Source of the DNA: Plutella xylostella
Taxonomy: Eukaryota > Arthropoda > Insecta > Lepidoptera > Plutellidae
Direction: 5' to 3'
Assembly (NCBI RefSeq): GCF_932276165.1
Contig: NC_064012.1
Location: forward strand, 2,425,501-2,489,500
DNA: 64,000 bases
In this document: piece after piece, positions 34,601 to 49,600 of the stretch
Layout: each line of letters opens with the position of its first letter
Position numbering within the stretch: the first letter of the stretch is position 1
Program-made: the position numbers and the translations under genes
Notes under the pieces: generated by a model
Databases searched by the model: none
What the model was told of the DNA's origin: nothing
Seen by the model: only the letters and a program-made list of their open reading frames with translations

Positions 34601-37600
34601 TCAAGTCAGTGGTTGATCTGGCGGGTCATGGCGCCATAGAGAAATGGCCATTCTCCTTTGTCAATACGAATGAATACTATTATTTGGAGAAAAACGCCGC
34701 AAACATAGAACGCGTAGTATAGTTTAACTTTATAGAATGCACAGTGTGTGTTACCTTACCTGTGCGTTATCTAAAACTAATTTACGATGACGCGTCTAAA
34801 CGGCCATGTACCTTGAGATATTTACATAATGATGGTTGCGTGTCTTTTTTGTCAAGAAATATACAGCTCGAGTATCTAATCGTTATTATGTTATTTTACA
34901 TATAATACTATGTATACGTGCTTTTTACTATAGTTATAGGTAATTGTTCAACGATCAATTCCTGTGATGATATAGTTATTAGTGTATCAAAATAATGCTC
35001 CTTAATTTTAGTCTGCTTTTCGTTTTAGGATTATTTTTCTAAAAGAGAAATAACAAGTCATTCTGTTTATTCTAACATTAATGGAAAATTACGTTTCTGT
35101 ATAATTTTAAATTCAATTCAGCATTTATTTTATTGTTTGTTGTCTCAAACAATGGAAATAAACAAGATATTTTCCCTAATTAGCAGTGATCGGATTCGGC
35201 GTAGGATGAGCTGTAGACTAAACAAATCGTTGTTTTTTATTTTCTTCTCAAGTTATTTCATTAGAACAAAAATAAGGCCGTAAATTACAGCCTGTAATAA
35301 CACTCTTATTTCTCATCAGATTACAAGTGAAATATTTATTATTATACCTTCTATAATAATTGTAGTAAAGGGGAAATCTAAAAAGACAAATAAGTCTTGT
35401 CCGCAATATGAACCTTAGACCATGCAATCATGCCCAAAACTGTAGTGTCCCAACTAGCAATAGTAATAATTATTATTTTTATTATATATAATATAATATT
35501 AATATTAAATATAATATTAAATATTCACACGGGAAAACCTTTCAATAATCTCTCCTCTCTCAAACGATCGCACTACAAACCACTTGTTCGACATCACCAA
35601 AGGTTAACTGGTAGAGAATGCTAATAGCATTAAGTTCGCATTTGTTTAAATTTTTATAATAATTATAATATTATCATCATCATCATCATCACCAGCCTAT
35701 AGCAGTCCAATGCTGGACGCAGGCCTCTCCCAAAGCACGCCACTAGATGCGATCTACAGTTTTCCGTGTCATGCGGATTAATAACGACTCACCCCAAAAA
35801 CCCTTTCCAAAACAAGTCACGCCAACCACCCATTTAATGGATCCGCGAGACGATCAAGTCGCGGCTTGACAAGTCTACGTGCTTGACGGTTTCACTTGAC
35901 GGGAGACTTGACGCGACTTGACGGTGCCGTCAAATGAAACCATCAAGCATGTAGACTTGTCAAGTCGACTTGATCGTCTCGGGGACCCATAACTACCAAA
36001 CCTTCCCTCGCTTTCCAGGAGTTCTCGAAGCTGCACGAGCGCTACACCAAGCTGGTGAAGACGCACCTGGACTATATGGAACGGACCAAGATGCTGCTGA
36101 GCACGGCCAGCGACCGCGGCGAGGTGCACAACCGGCTGGGGCTCGGCAACGCGGGCCGCTCTAGCGGTAATGTCATACATATGTCGCAGTCTTCTGGTCA
36201 TAGTCATAGATATGTTGCAGTCATTCAATGAACGAGCTAGTGATTCAATCAAATAGCCAGATTGAACCAGATGACTGCGACAGATATATGTGGTGATGAT
36301 TGTATAGCTCTAGCGAAACACCGAGTACTACAAGTCTTCACCAGATTGGTAATGTCATCGAGAGCTAGCGCGACGGAAAACTTGTCACGTTTTCACGCGC
36401 GTCTTTCGCCCCGTGTTAGACCTTTAGGTCAGAAGGTTTATTGATTGAGATAAGATGCTCAACTGACTAGGCCTCGGAAGACTAGCGGTAATTATCATCA
36501 TTATCATACAATAATCGTCTACAGAGGCGCAAGTATACTACCATCGGTTTCCCTGATCCAACCAGTACTGGCTTTATTAAGGACATTAAGGTTACTGTTT
36601 TTTGGTGAATTCATATCCAGAAATCTACCCTTTCATAAACCCATCTCTTCTAATTTTCGATCCAGCGTGTCGAGTACCATAAATACTTAACGCGATATCT
36701 AAATAGGCCTAATCCATAATATTCCAGGACCATTCTCGATCGGGTTCGCGTCGCTCGAAGAGTCCGTGCACGGCCTCGACCAATCAGAAAGCATCGCAGG
36801 CAGCCCGCTCAGCCTATCGTCGTCGCCGCCGTCGCCCGCTATTGGCTGCGAGCTTGCCGCCGTGCAGACGGTTGAGCAGGCGCATCAGACTGATCCAATC
36901 AGGCAGCAGAGTCAGGTGATTAACTTGATAGTATTTTGACTTCTAACCAGAGCTGTTTTCTACTAATTTGTTCAGTGTTATCATATGAGAAAATATCTGG
37001 AAATCAGTAGAGACCCTAATAACCCTATATGTGCAAAGGAATTAAACTAAACAAGTCTCAGTCAATGAAGTAATGACCCACAACAAAATCAAAATCAAAA
37101 TCACAAAGCTAAAAACTTTTCCACATATATTATCTGACTGCACTACCACAAAAAATGCCTATACAATAGTCGATAAATTGATTGATTTAAATATTGAAAT
37201 TACATATTTTAGATACAATCGGCATCAGGTTCCAGGGTAAGTCAAAATTGATTCACAGTCGTGTCGTAGCGGACAACCGGCCCTATATTGTAGTAGAGTA
37301 TCTAGTATATATTAAATTTTCGTTATATGTAAAACATACTTTTAAAACCACGTGTGAGTCACAGTAATCTAGTATTTCATTAGCATTAGAAACAAAAACA
37401 AATTACATATATACTCATCAGTATTATTTTAATACACGAAACGTACCAAACACAATAGTAACATATTCACAACACTCCCCGAGTGAGATCCCCTAGCTGT
37501 GTTGCACGCGTCCACATCACATTCACAGCCGATAGACTTGTGGACATCACTCCATTCTGACTGAGTGCAATTGAGTTGCTCCCCGTAGATACTAGCGCAC

Positions 37601-40600
37601 TCTCGGATAACTAACACGTCTTGGTTTGGTAGAAAATACTGCACCTGTGGTTTGAAGAGAGAGTTGTGTGTCAATTTGCACTAAAGCATGATTAAAATTG
37701 AATTTAAATTGATTGTAAAGCGCAGAAGCGTTCCGGTAGAGATAGGTTTACTACAAGTGAGAACTTAAGTATAGCGCTGTGATTGGCTAAATTGTCATTG
37801 AGCAGAACATACAATTTTAGGCGTATGTAGATTAACTCAAATCAGAAAAACTGAGCTCTTTCTAGGTTTAAATAACCAAATAATACTTGTAACATAATGT
37901 ACAAGTAATCGTACTTGAGAAATAGTCCTGCAAACAGCATTATTCGAGGCACAGTCTTTCAAGTGATCCTTATCGAGATTGTGAGAAAAACATCCGGAGT
38001 CCTTTTGTGAAGAACATTGATAGCATCTCAGTGAAATTACCATTTTACACATTACAATACAAATAATCAGTGTAGATTTGCGTAAGCTTAACATTGTTTG
38101 TTAGATACCGTTATGTTTTTGTGGTGACATTTTATTTTATCTTAATCTCAGTGGCCGGGTTTCTAGAAATAGGCCTCAATAATATTGAGTGAAGTTTGGT
38201 AGCTACTGTGTGACCTCGTAGGTCTTATAAACATGGAACTAGTAGATAGTTTAGAATGTATATTTGGCCGGTTTATATAGAAAAAATGTACATTGTAAGT
38301 TTTCCGATCCGATTCAACAGATATTCACAAAATTCCCCCACAACCACAACTCACCCCCTCACAACAAAACATGCCCTGCTATCCATCCCATGTCTTTTAA
38401 CTAATTTAACTATCCACTGTCATACAGGCGACGTCACCGTCTACGCCTATGAATGCCTCTATGAGTCGTTCCCAGACCAAGAGCGAGAAGCGAAGCGCTA
38501 ACACCCTGTATCAAGAGCTGGCCTTCAACGATACTGACACCATAGCTGAGGGTGATGATGGCGGAGATATAACAGGTAAGAATAATTATAATATGAGGGG
38601 ACATCTCACACACAGCTATCCGACTTAAAACTAGGCTGAGCCTGGGTATCGAACAGCTGACATATTATATACAGATTAACACCCAAGGCCCGACTAAAAA
38701 TATCTGCTCCGGGAATCGAAACCGGTATACCTTCGGCATAGCAGTTATTGTCACTAACCACTACACCATTCGGTCATCGTCGAATAGTATAAAAATGAGA
38801 AATTGGGGATGATAATTTAAATTTAATACAATTAACTCGGGTCCAAGGGTATCTATAAAAAAACTGAACGAATTGCCTATGTCCAGCAGTGTGGCCTATT
38901 GTGTGCTAATGTTGATATTCCGAAAGTGAGCAACTGTAGCACCAATGGTTCAGTGGTTCTGTCATCCTCCGTGCTACTATGCTGTGCAATTTGAAATCAC
39001 TAATTTTCTCAATTGCGACCCTGCAGTAACTTAGTATTATATTACAACTGTACAAACTTTATGGCACCAATAAAAACCTCAATAAAATACACTCAATATT
39101 TATGTAGCTTTATTAAACAGCACACACATACATAAATAACATAACGAATGTAGTCAAGAATGTGTAGTGTACGAGAATAACCCTAGCACGAATCTAAAAT
39201 CCCCGTCACACATAAGTTACCTGTATTAATTTCTCTCCTCCAGGCAGCTGGGTGCACCCCGGGGAATACGCGTCCGCAGGTAACACCCCCGGCTCGATCA
39301 GCCAATCACAATCACTCTTCGCCTGTAGCTTCGCTTGTAGCGCACGCCCATTGGTGGAACAAGCTTCGCACTTTTATGGTCTGCTCCAAACATTTATTAG
39401 TCTGTGGTCTTAAAGCCAAGCATTTATTAATAATTTAAAAATTTAATAATTATTTATATTCATTTTATTAATTGATTCATACTTATTAAATAATTAAGTA
39501 ATCATGCATTGACATTATAATAATGATATCGTAATAATATTCTATTAAATAATCATTCATCAAAAATAAATAGTAATAAGTCCATGTATTCAGTCCGTCT
39601 CTTGGACTTAGGCCTCCTCCAACCGTTTCCACGCCTCTCTGTCTCTGGCCGTTCCCATCCACAGGGGACCGGCTACCATTTTTATGTCGTCATCCCATCT
39701 TGGTAAGGTCTTGCTTTCTTTCGTTTTTGGTCTCTAGGGTACCAAGCTGTTACCATTTGTGTCCATTTTTCCTGATTACCTCTTATCATGTAACCAGTCC
39801 ATCTCCATTTTTGGGTCTTAATTTTAGTTGTTACATCATCAACTTCCGTAAGTAATTTTCCTTATTTCTTTAATTTCAACATTTAAACGTAATTAAATCT
39901 ATTGCTGGCTGGCTTTGACGGTATAGTGTCAGAGCAAATCAGTAATAGATTTAATTACAATTAAATGATTGGTGAAAGTCACCTTGTCTTTTGAGAATTC
40001 TTGAGAATGAACTATTGATTCGATGGTTAATTTGATTGGGTTTTGTGTTCGATGGGAAAAGAGGCGTGGCGTAAGTTCCGGCTGTATAAATAATGTTAAT
40101 GCATGATTGGTATTTTGTGGAAGGGAAGAGTTTTATCTTCTAAATGTATATATATCTAATGTTTACTTGTTTTATGATAAATGTGCTGTGGCAAATTTAT
40201 GTTATTTTGGGCAGATGTATATTGGAATCTCAGAACTTTCAGATTGTCTATACTCTGTCCATTATATTATTGGTTTTTTGACATTCGTAATCCCATACAT
40301 ATTTGACGACTGTAAAGGAAAACTATTCTATTCTACTAAACTTATTCTATTCTATTCTATTCTAAAGGAGGTTTTCCTTGACTTTACTTACCAGACATAA
40401 GGAAACGTCTAAAATACAATAGCATAGTGGAAGCTCTATGTATAGTAAATGCTATGAATTTTAATGGTTATTCGTTGTTTAACGCTTGTATAATTATTAT
40501 CTTCTGCGTTTAAAAAGATACAATAAATTAAAAATATATTTATCTACCTAGTGCTTATTGCTTCTACCATTTCATTAACACACCAACAGTTTCTAAATCG

Positions 40601-43600
40601 CTGATGAAATCGTGTTATATTACCGCGAACAGCTTTTCAGAATTTGGTTTAATACGAGTTACTAATAATATATTATCCATTTCCATGCCCTAACACTCGT
40701 AACGACAATAACACCGCAGTGAATGATAACTACTTTGGTGAGTAACATTTTCTTTTATTATTTTTTCTAATTGATATCGAATATTTGATCGATGTGAACA
40801 CGACTTGTAAGTCGAACATTCGGCCTGTCAGTACGTCTAGTACGGCTTTGAGTTTGTGGAAAACTATAAAAGTTTACGTTTTCTCACATACAAAAGGAAA
40901 CTATCATTAAACTTTTGACAGATAATGTATTAGATGACAGTTCTTTCTCGTTATTGTCTCGATGTATTCGTTAATTGCAAAACCCGTACTAGATAAAAAG
41001 AACTCTACCAAATATTCATGCAAATATTCACATCGAGCGAATATTCCATGTTGACACCTTTAGAGATTGTTTCACCGAATAATACCTATACGAGTATCTG
41101 GTAAAACCCTTATTACCTTGGGATATAGTTTTTGTTAGTTTCAGATGTTTTATATGATGAAACGCTCTCTATTGAGTCTATTCGTTACCACGAAGCATTT
41201 TCATCGCCGTAACTAGAAATATAAATTATGTAGAGCAACATATGCTTGTTTCTTTGTTTTTAGAGTTTTTAGCCTAATGTAATGTGAAAATTGAAAGCTA
41301 TCCATGTTAATGCTTGGCTGTGCTGAATAGCGTTGTCAAATTTTATTTATCCTTTGGGCATTTGGGCAATCTTGTAATGTCGATTCAAAATTTATTTGGG
41401 CGCAAAATAAATGGATGTTTACTTGATTTGTAATAATTATTTCATCACATAAGTTGTATAATGCGACGAAATAAAACCATAGTTTTATTTAGGGTGGTAA
41501 TGTTTTGCATTATATCATTTTGTTCTTGCTACCATTGTGATAATTCGTCCAGTGATGCTAAAGCTTTGGCGTAGTGTCAATACCAATATGTTATGTCTCA
41601 ACCTTATACGTGTGAAACAGTTATTTACAAAGTACAATGATGTGTGAAGTGACTTTCTTTTTACCTTGTTGACTTTTCACAGGAATGGGACGCGAAGTGG
41701 AGAACCTAATTTTGGAGAACAACGAACTATTGGCGACCAAGTAAGTTTGATTCAATATTTATCACTTCCTAGTCATACCTCAAGGCGTTGAATGGATCCT
41801 GTGTCTATATTATTATTTTTTTTAATTTAAATTTCTATTAAAAACCATCATCATCGGCCAATAATGATCCACTGCTGGACACAGACCTCTCCAAAGGAGC
41901 GCCACAACACTCGGTCCTCGGCCATCTTTATCCAGCCACTACCGGCTACCCGTCTAAGGTTGTCGGTCCAGCGGGCAGTTCGTGGTCTCCACTCTAGAAC
42001 ACGTCTACCCCAACGGTTATCGGTTTTTTGGCAGAGACCAGCCCACTGCCACTTCAGCTTGCAGCTTTAAAACCAGCGACTGTTATAACATACATACATA
42101 CATCCATCCTGACGTCCCTCAGCTGGGACTAAGGGCTTTGAGAAGATTTCTTCATCTGACTCGATCTTGGGCAGCGGCTGCGAGATCTTCCCACTCCATC
42201 CCCACAACCTTTGCCTCACTCTCCACAGAACGTCGCCAGGTTGTTTTTGGGCGGCCTCTTTTACGTCTTCCAGGTGGCTGCCAGGTGAGTATGCGCTTCG
42301 AAGGAGTTTCTTCAGGTCTTCTAAGGGTATGACCCAGCCACCTGACTGTTATTACAATGCAGTTAGATATTAATGTAAACAATAGGAAGGCAACCAAAGT
42401 TTTATCACTTTTAACACAATCCCCCGTATTCCCCAGAAACGCGCTGAACGTGGTCAAAGACGACCTGATCGTGAAGGTGGACGAGCTGACCGGCGAGCAG
42501 GAGATCCTGCGCGAGGAGGTGTGCAACCTGAGCGCGGCGCGCGAGCGACTGCGCGAGCGGGTCTCGCAGCTGGAGGACGAGCTGCGCCACTTGAAGGTAC
42601 GTGCAGCGCAGTGACGTCACGAGCGAGGTGGGAGATCCTGCCGAGTGTAGTGACGTCATGTACAGTCGTACGCCCTGGTGACGTCACCATCATCATCATT
42701 ATTAAGCCGCGTACAGGCCGACCCAACGAACGGGTTTCTTTGACCTGCTGCAATCTGCCCTGTATTATGTATGATAAATATCCATCGTTGGGATAACCGT
42801 TGGCGTTCGTTGGCCCGGTCTGTACGCAGCTTTAGCCAAGGATAATAGCCCTGCGTACGACTATTATGGTGTTATGGAGACTCTCAAGCTCTTCTTCCAT
42901 AACGGTACTTGAAGGGTACGATACTCGAGTATAACACAAGTTGGATACATGTTCGCTACGCGACTTTCGCTTATTATGCTACTGAAAATGACTTGCCGAG
43001 ACGCGACGCACAAGCGACCAACATTGGCGTTATAGACAGTTTTGGAATTGAACAGTGGAATTGTTAATCAAAGCCTTTACTCCTTCGCGATCGTATAATA
43101 ATAATAATATAATATGTGGGGACATCTCACACACGGCCATCCGACCCCAAGCTAGGCAGAGCCTGTGTTATGGGTGTCAGACAGCTGATATATCTACACA
43201 AATACATAGATAGATACATATTAAATATAAATATCAACACCCAAGACCCGAGTACAAATATCTGTCTTAAAACAAATATCTGCCCCAGCCGGGAATCGAA
43301 CCCGTGACCTTTCGCAGGGCCACTAACCACTATGCCATTCGACCGTCGTATTAACAATGCTTCTACATTCCTCTCCCCAGGAGACGGTGAACAACAATGC
43401 TGGAGGGGAGAACGAGGATGAAGCTGATGTGCCGATGGCGCAGCGCCGTCGGTTCACGCGCGTCGAGATGGCCCGGGTTCTTATGGAACGCAACCAGTAC
43501 AAGGTCAGTGTTATAATAGCAAGATTCATTGTCAATTATGCCATAGGCGACAGCTTAATCGAACGTTTGTGAAACATTAGCGTTATATGGTTGACGGTTT

Positions 43601-46600
43601 AACATCTGACTGGATCTATATCCAGTCCTATCTCTCATCTTCCTTTCGTATTTACCGCACTATTATACCATGGTATTAACGCATTTTATGAGAGTGTTAG
43701 AACGAAGACTAATTGGATGTGCTAAGGACAATTTTTGGGCACTGGTCTCAAAGCTGGACCAGGCTTTGCCTGTGATCGTATAAATCAATCTGATTAAGGT
43801 GTGATTCGTTGATCTCCTCATGCCAAAGCATTTTTCATTTACAGCGACGGTCTAAAGCAGCTATGCATGGAATATTGACATTTAACTTCTCGACCGCACA
43901 GCATGGTGCATGTAAATTATTCTAGCGTTCCAAGCACGTCATAGTACGGATTGACGGATTTTCAGGCTACAAGGCCAGGTAGTCACGTACAATACGTCAA
44001 AAGCATTTTTTATCAAACATTTCAGCTATGACACCGCAATTTTTGTTAACATAGCTTGGTATGTAATTTCCAGGAGCGTTTCATGGAGCTGCAAGACGCG
44101 GTCCGCTGGACGGAGATGGTGCGAGCGTCCCGCGTGGACTCCACCATGGACAAGAAGAACAAGCAGAGCATATGGAAGTTCTTCAGCAACCTCTTCAGGT
44201 GAGGCGGTTGGGCTGAGCGAATATGTTTGCTGTTGCAACACCAATGCTCCAATACACACGGGCTGGCCCTCTTAGAATAAAATGCATGTGGAGATTTTGT
44301 ATACGTTATACCTTGTTTCACGGGGAAAGACATCTGATACAAACAAATACCACCCTTATTCGAATCTAATAAGGGTCCTGTCAGATGTTTTTCCCCGTGA
44401 AACAAGGTATAGTTACAGGATTTTAAGAGTCTTTGTTTCGATGAGCTGACACCAGAGCGCGGCATGAAATTACAACTGGGCTGGCTGTGCTGAGCGAATT
44501 AATTTCATTGATGCAGAGTTTTTGAGGGCTTTCGTTGCGTTAAGAATGGCTTCGAAATATTTCATTACGTCAATTTAGCGAAACAAGTTTACTTAGGCCT
44601 GGGTCTCCTATTTTATGCTCTATGCGGCGTCCGACTTTGACGTAAACATTTCGATCAACGTCCTACGGCCTACCTACGGCGTCTACGCGCCAACGTCGGC
44701 GTGTGAGGGAGACCGCATCAGTACATTTCTATAGTGAGCATCGTGACGCGGCCTACGGCGTGACGCTGGACGCGACCTACGGCATAAATAGGAGACCCAG
44801 GCCTTATTATGTTAATGCTTATGATATATAGGATTTATAAATACAGTGTGCCGGGTGTTTATATTGAAACTCTTACTCAATTCATAATTCAATCAGAGCC
44901 AATTGGAATTCTTTGAGACTCTAGATAGCATTGCTAGCAGTTTTACCTCTAGCTCTAAATGCAATTACAACTTACAATCAACGACGAATTAACATAGAAG
45001 ATATCATGCGAATTGACTATTTTTTATTAAATAATCCAGCACCCATTGTCATTTGATGTTTTCCTTCATGAAACGTAATTTTCAGACATCTAATTCTATG
45101 ATGATGATCCATATTTGAATTACAAATATTAAAGAATCAGAACTTGTTGCTTCTTACAGATAAAGAAAAATCATGTATGAAGCATATAATTTAATCCTAT
45201 GATCTTAATTTACACGCGAAATTACAATTACTCAAGTACTATTGATATGGTTTAAATAACATGCACATGCGAATACGTTGCGTGCTTGCGAAACTATGCC
45301 ATGGCGATAACTATGAAAATCACGTTTGCACTTCACAAGTTCACATTATACTATATTGGATTACCTCATTCCACAATTACATAAAACTGAGCTCCGCCTT
45401 AGATGTACTGCTAGCTGATAAAGAAACAATATGAATATGGCGACTGTTACATAAGTGGGAGTAGCTCTTACATAAGTTGGAGTAGAGTAGAGTACTCACA
45501 GACTTACGAATAGGGCGTGATAGTATGAGTTTGTCCGCTATTTTTATATTGTTTCTTAACATTTTACCTTTCTTTAACATTTCTACATTCGTAACATTAG
45601 TAGTAAAAATACAAGCAGTTTATGGCATATGCACAGCTGTCTCCAATTTGTACTCTTTATAAACTGTATTACGATTGCTCTGGTACTTATATACTGATCT
45701 TAATAACAACTGAACTGCGTTTGTGCTCAGATGACCACATAATAAGAAATCGCCAGCCATTGTCATTAATGGTATGCTTTGGATTCTAATTTACAGCATG
45801 GCGATGGAATATTATTATACTATACTGTAATAGATCTAAAAAATATACTTATCACTTTACTTTATCGTCTTTATCATCAACCCGTAACTGTGCACTGCCG
45901 AGCGTCGCTAACTCGTAACTCATACGCACACTCAGAATTACTCATCCAGCCACTACTACTGAAAAGTCTTACTATAAACCTCTACAATACAATACATATT
46001 ATTATTTTATTAAATCTATCTATGCATTTTTTCGAATTGCAATACAGTCCAAGCGCACGCCATAGCGTTCCCATTTTAACACACTCCGTTTACAGGGCAA
46101 GGCCCCTTTGCTGCGTTGTTTTCCATTTATTTTTCAGGCTCATGTCATTTAATAAACATAAAATATTCTTCATACTTTCGATTTCCTTTGTATGTGGTTT
46201 GTCTGGAAGAATCTCTTCCACTTTTAGTAATGCCGATTGTACTATTTATTTTCATTTTTATTTTTGCGAAACTGTTGTGTATGTTTGTGTATTGCACACA
46301 GAGTATTATAAAATGGAGCCTCGCCCTATTACGTCTAATTGTACACTCTACCCGTGACGTTCCAGCACGGGCGAGCGTCCAACCAGGCCGCTGTCGACGC
46401 TCTTTACTACTTCTACTATTTACTTTTATATGTTTGTGAAAATGTTTCTGTTTGTGTGCAACAAAGAGTATTCCATCTTAATCTTTATAAAACACAGACT
46501 CGCTCTTATTTCAACCTCTACCCTTGACCTTCCAGCACAATCTTTATAAAATAGTTTCTCGCTCTTATTCCAAACTCCCGTAACGTTCCAGCACGGGCGA

Positions 46601-49600
46601 GCGTCCAACCAGGCCGCTGTCGACGCCGCAACTGCGCGCCGTGTGCACGCCCACCGCCATGCGCCACTCGCGCACCTCCGCCGACTTCATCGAGACGCAG
46701 CTCAGCGACTCGCACCGCCGCCGCAGCGAGCGCCAGGACCAGTTCCGACAGGTGACGACAGGAACATAGACACATTCTATAGCATGACGGCCGAATGGTG
46801 TAGTGGTTAGTGGCCCTGACTGCTATGCCGAAAATCCCGGGTTCGATTCCCGGTTGGGGCAGATATTTGTTTAAAGACAGATATTTGTACTCGGGTCTTG
46901 GGTGTTGATATTTAAATTTAGTTTGTATCTATCTATGTATTTGTGTAGATATATCAGCTGTCCGACACCCATAACACAGGTTCTGCCTAGCTTGGGGTCG
47001 GATGGCCGTGTGTGAGATGTACCCTCATATTTATTTATTTATTTATTTATAGCACACTACAGCGCACATTTAAGACGTGACAAAAGTTCTCCGTCGCACG
47101 CGCTCTTGAGGATGCGCGATTACAATGAGCGCGATGCAAAACTTATGTCACGTTTTAAGTGCGACCCATGCTACTGCCCATGCTTCTAGCCCTGTAAGCG
47201 TGAAAGAGCGCTAACAAGTGTGCGATAGAAGAGGTTTTCAGTGTGTAAGCAACATTGTGTGACGCTCTCCCCACCTGTCTTAGACTCGTGGGTGGGTGAA
47301 CTGTCTTCAGAGATGGTTGTATAACCATCGCCGATGTAACACAAGAGTATTCAGCTAGAGCTGATGAATAACACTAAGTTTATGTATGCTAACCACTACT
47401 TTATGAAGATTATAAAACGTACTGATGGTATCTCTCATGACGAGTGACTCAGAAGCGAGGTTGTGACAAACACTATTGGAAGTACGATTAGTCGCCGTGT
47501 TTCAAGCTGGAGCATGGAGTATGGTGTCTTTTCCTAATGACTATTACTGTCTTTTTTAACTTACAACTTCTATATACAGGGTGTCCCAAAAGTCAACGTC
47601 ATCCCTTAAAGGGCTGATAGGTCACCTCATGAGAGGCCAGAATATCACAATATGACCTTAATAAAAACTCGATAATTTTCGAGATATTGACACTTTTATA
47701 AATTTGCTGAAAATCGACACCTTGGATCAGTTTTTTGCGTGCCGCAGGTACAAAAATCCATATTGTTGGAATTTGATTGGTGTTGCATCACCCTGTATAA
47801 CCCTGCTATTGATCGCAGTCAAAAAAAAATATCGTGTAATGCTGTATGTTTAAAAAAAACACGGTTTTCAAAGTCATAAAAGGTAATCGTATTTTTTTAT
47901 AAACAACTTTGACTCTACATACTGTAAAAAAAATATACCACGCAAACCTGGCACCTTATTTGAAAAGATTGCTCATTTAATGCAGTTTCCAATATGGTAT
48001 TAAACGTTGCTATTGTTTCAATTAACAAAAAAGTTCTTGCTATTTTAGTACAAAACGACCTCGATGTAAAATTGTTAGGAAATTTATCTGACTGAATTTA
48101 TTAAGGGTAAGTCATGTTGGAATGAGTAAAAGTAAAATAGGTGGTGGGGTTAGCCGTGGCAACGCAGATGACGCAAAAATTGCTAACTTACCAAACTCTT
48201 ATAAAACATATTTTGCGTTTTTTACACCTTATTTAAAAAAAAACAAACATTTATTGACTTTTATTTTTATTTCTCAAAATTATAACACCACATTATTATA
48301 TTAAGTACATAATCAGCAAAAAATAATACTCATTAATGGTCATAATCATAATCTTGAGAGTTTGGTTTTGTTTAACAATAACTTTAAAATAAATAACAAG
48401 TAATTAGAGGTAATGTTAATGACAAACTGATCTGTCCCTTTTTTGGATACTGTGGGTGTACAATGTACATGTGTAAGCGTTTTACTTGTACAATATCACA
48501 CATCAGCACTACTCAGGAATGTACGTTACCATGCGCTACATTTATGGGGAATGTGGAGTTGCTATAGTCCACTTTTTTCGAGAAAGATACTCAAAATGTG
48601 TTTTTTTTACTAACTGTGACAACGTTGTCTCTTTTCCCACTCCCGGCCACACCACCTATTTTACTTTTACTCATTCCAACATGACTTACCCTTAATAAAT
48701 TCAGTCAGATAAATTTCCTTCAAACAATTTTACATCGAGGTCGTTTTGTACTAAAATAGCAATAACTTTTTTGTTAATTGAAACAATAGCAACGTTTCAT
48801 ACCATATTGGAAACTGCATTAAATGAGCAATCTTTTCAAATAAGGTGCCAGGTTTGCGTGGTATATTTTTTTTACAGTATGTAGAGTCAAAGTTGTTTAT
48901 AAAAAAATATGATTACCTTTTATGACTTTGAAAACCGTGTTGTTTTTAAACATACAGCATTACTCGATATTTTTTTTGACTGCGATCAATAGCAGGGCTA
49001 TGCAGGGTGATGCAACACCAAACAAATTCTAACAATATGGATTTTTGTACCGGCGGCACGCAAAAAACTGATCCAAGGTGTCGATTTTCAGCAAATTTAT
49101 AAAAGTGTCAATACCTCGAAAATTATCGAGTTTTTACTAAGGTCATATTGTGATATTCTGGCCTCTCATGAGCTGATCTATCAGCCCTTTAAGGGATGAC
49201 GTTGACTTTTGGGACACCCTGTATATTATTATTCTCAATTTATTGTAGTATTAGATATCTTATTGTTTACCTAGTTTATTTAAGTTAGTAAGATCTTACC
49301 TTTTCTTTCTTTAAGTACAAATTCATGCAGTTATATTATGTGCACCCTGTTTAACATTGTATTTTATATACACTTAAGGATACCTATTATTGGCCTTACC
49401 TTACACACACTACTTATGCATAATCTACTTCGTAACGCTGTTGGTTATCTATAAATAAATAAATATATCTCTCTCTCTCTCCCACCAAGGTGCGAGCCCA
49501 CGTGCGTAAAGAAGACGGTCGTACTCAGGCCTACGGTTGGAGCCTTCCGGGCAAGTCGGGGCAGCGCGCGCCCGGCCCGGCCGCGCCGCCCGGCGCCGTG

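Larger units (their letters stand above)
31612..36018 (+). other. syd intron 2
   Basis: A 4.4-kb intron with no exon seen. Contains a MITE (33526-33739), decayed LINE/SINE pieces (about 33970-34290), a CATCAT-plus-CCAATGCTGGACGCAGGCCT LINE tail (35670-35780) and a foldback element (35838-35990). Confidence 0.6.

Noticed and set aside
42152..42526. Host gene on the - strand before syd exon 9
   Set aside because: The product carries the conserved C-terminal motifs of non-LTR retroelements and is truncated.
45779..46357. 192-codon + strand frame in syd intron 11
   Set aside because: Composition is that of AT-rich DNA, there is no domain or signal, and it runs through the duplicated acceptor of exon 12.
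46785..46865. Functional tRNA gene at a SINE head
   Set aside because: The same head occurs four times attached to a common body and tail, which marks it as SINE.
48122..48304. Small frame inside the foldback element
   Set aside because: Part of it lies in the inverted arm and reads as AT-rich noise; no transposase similarity.
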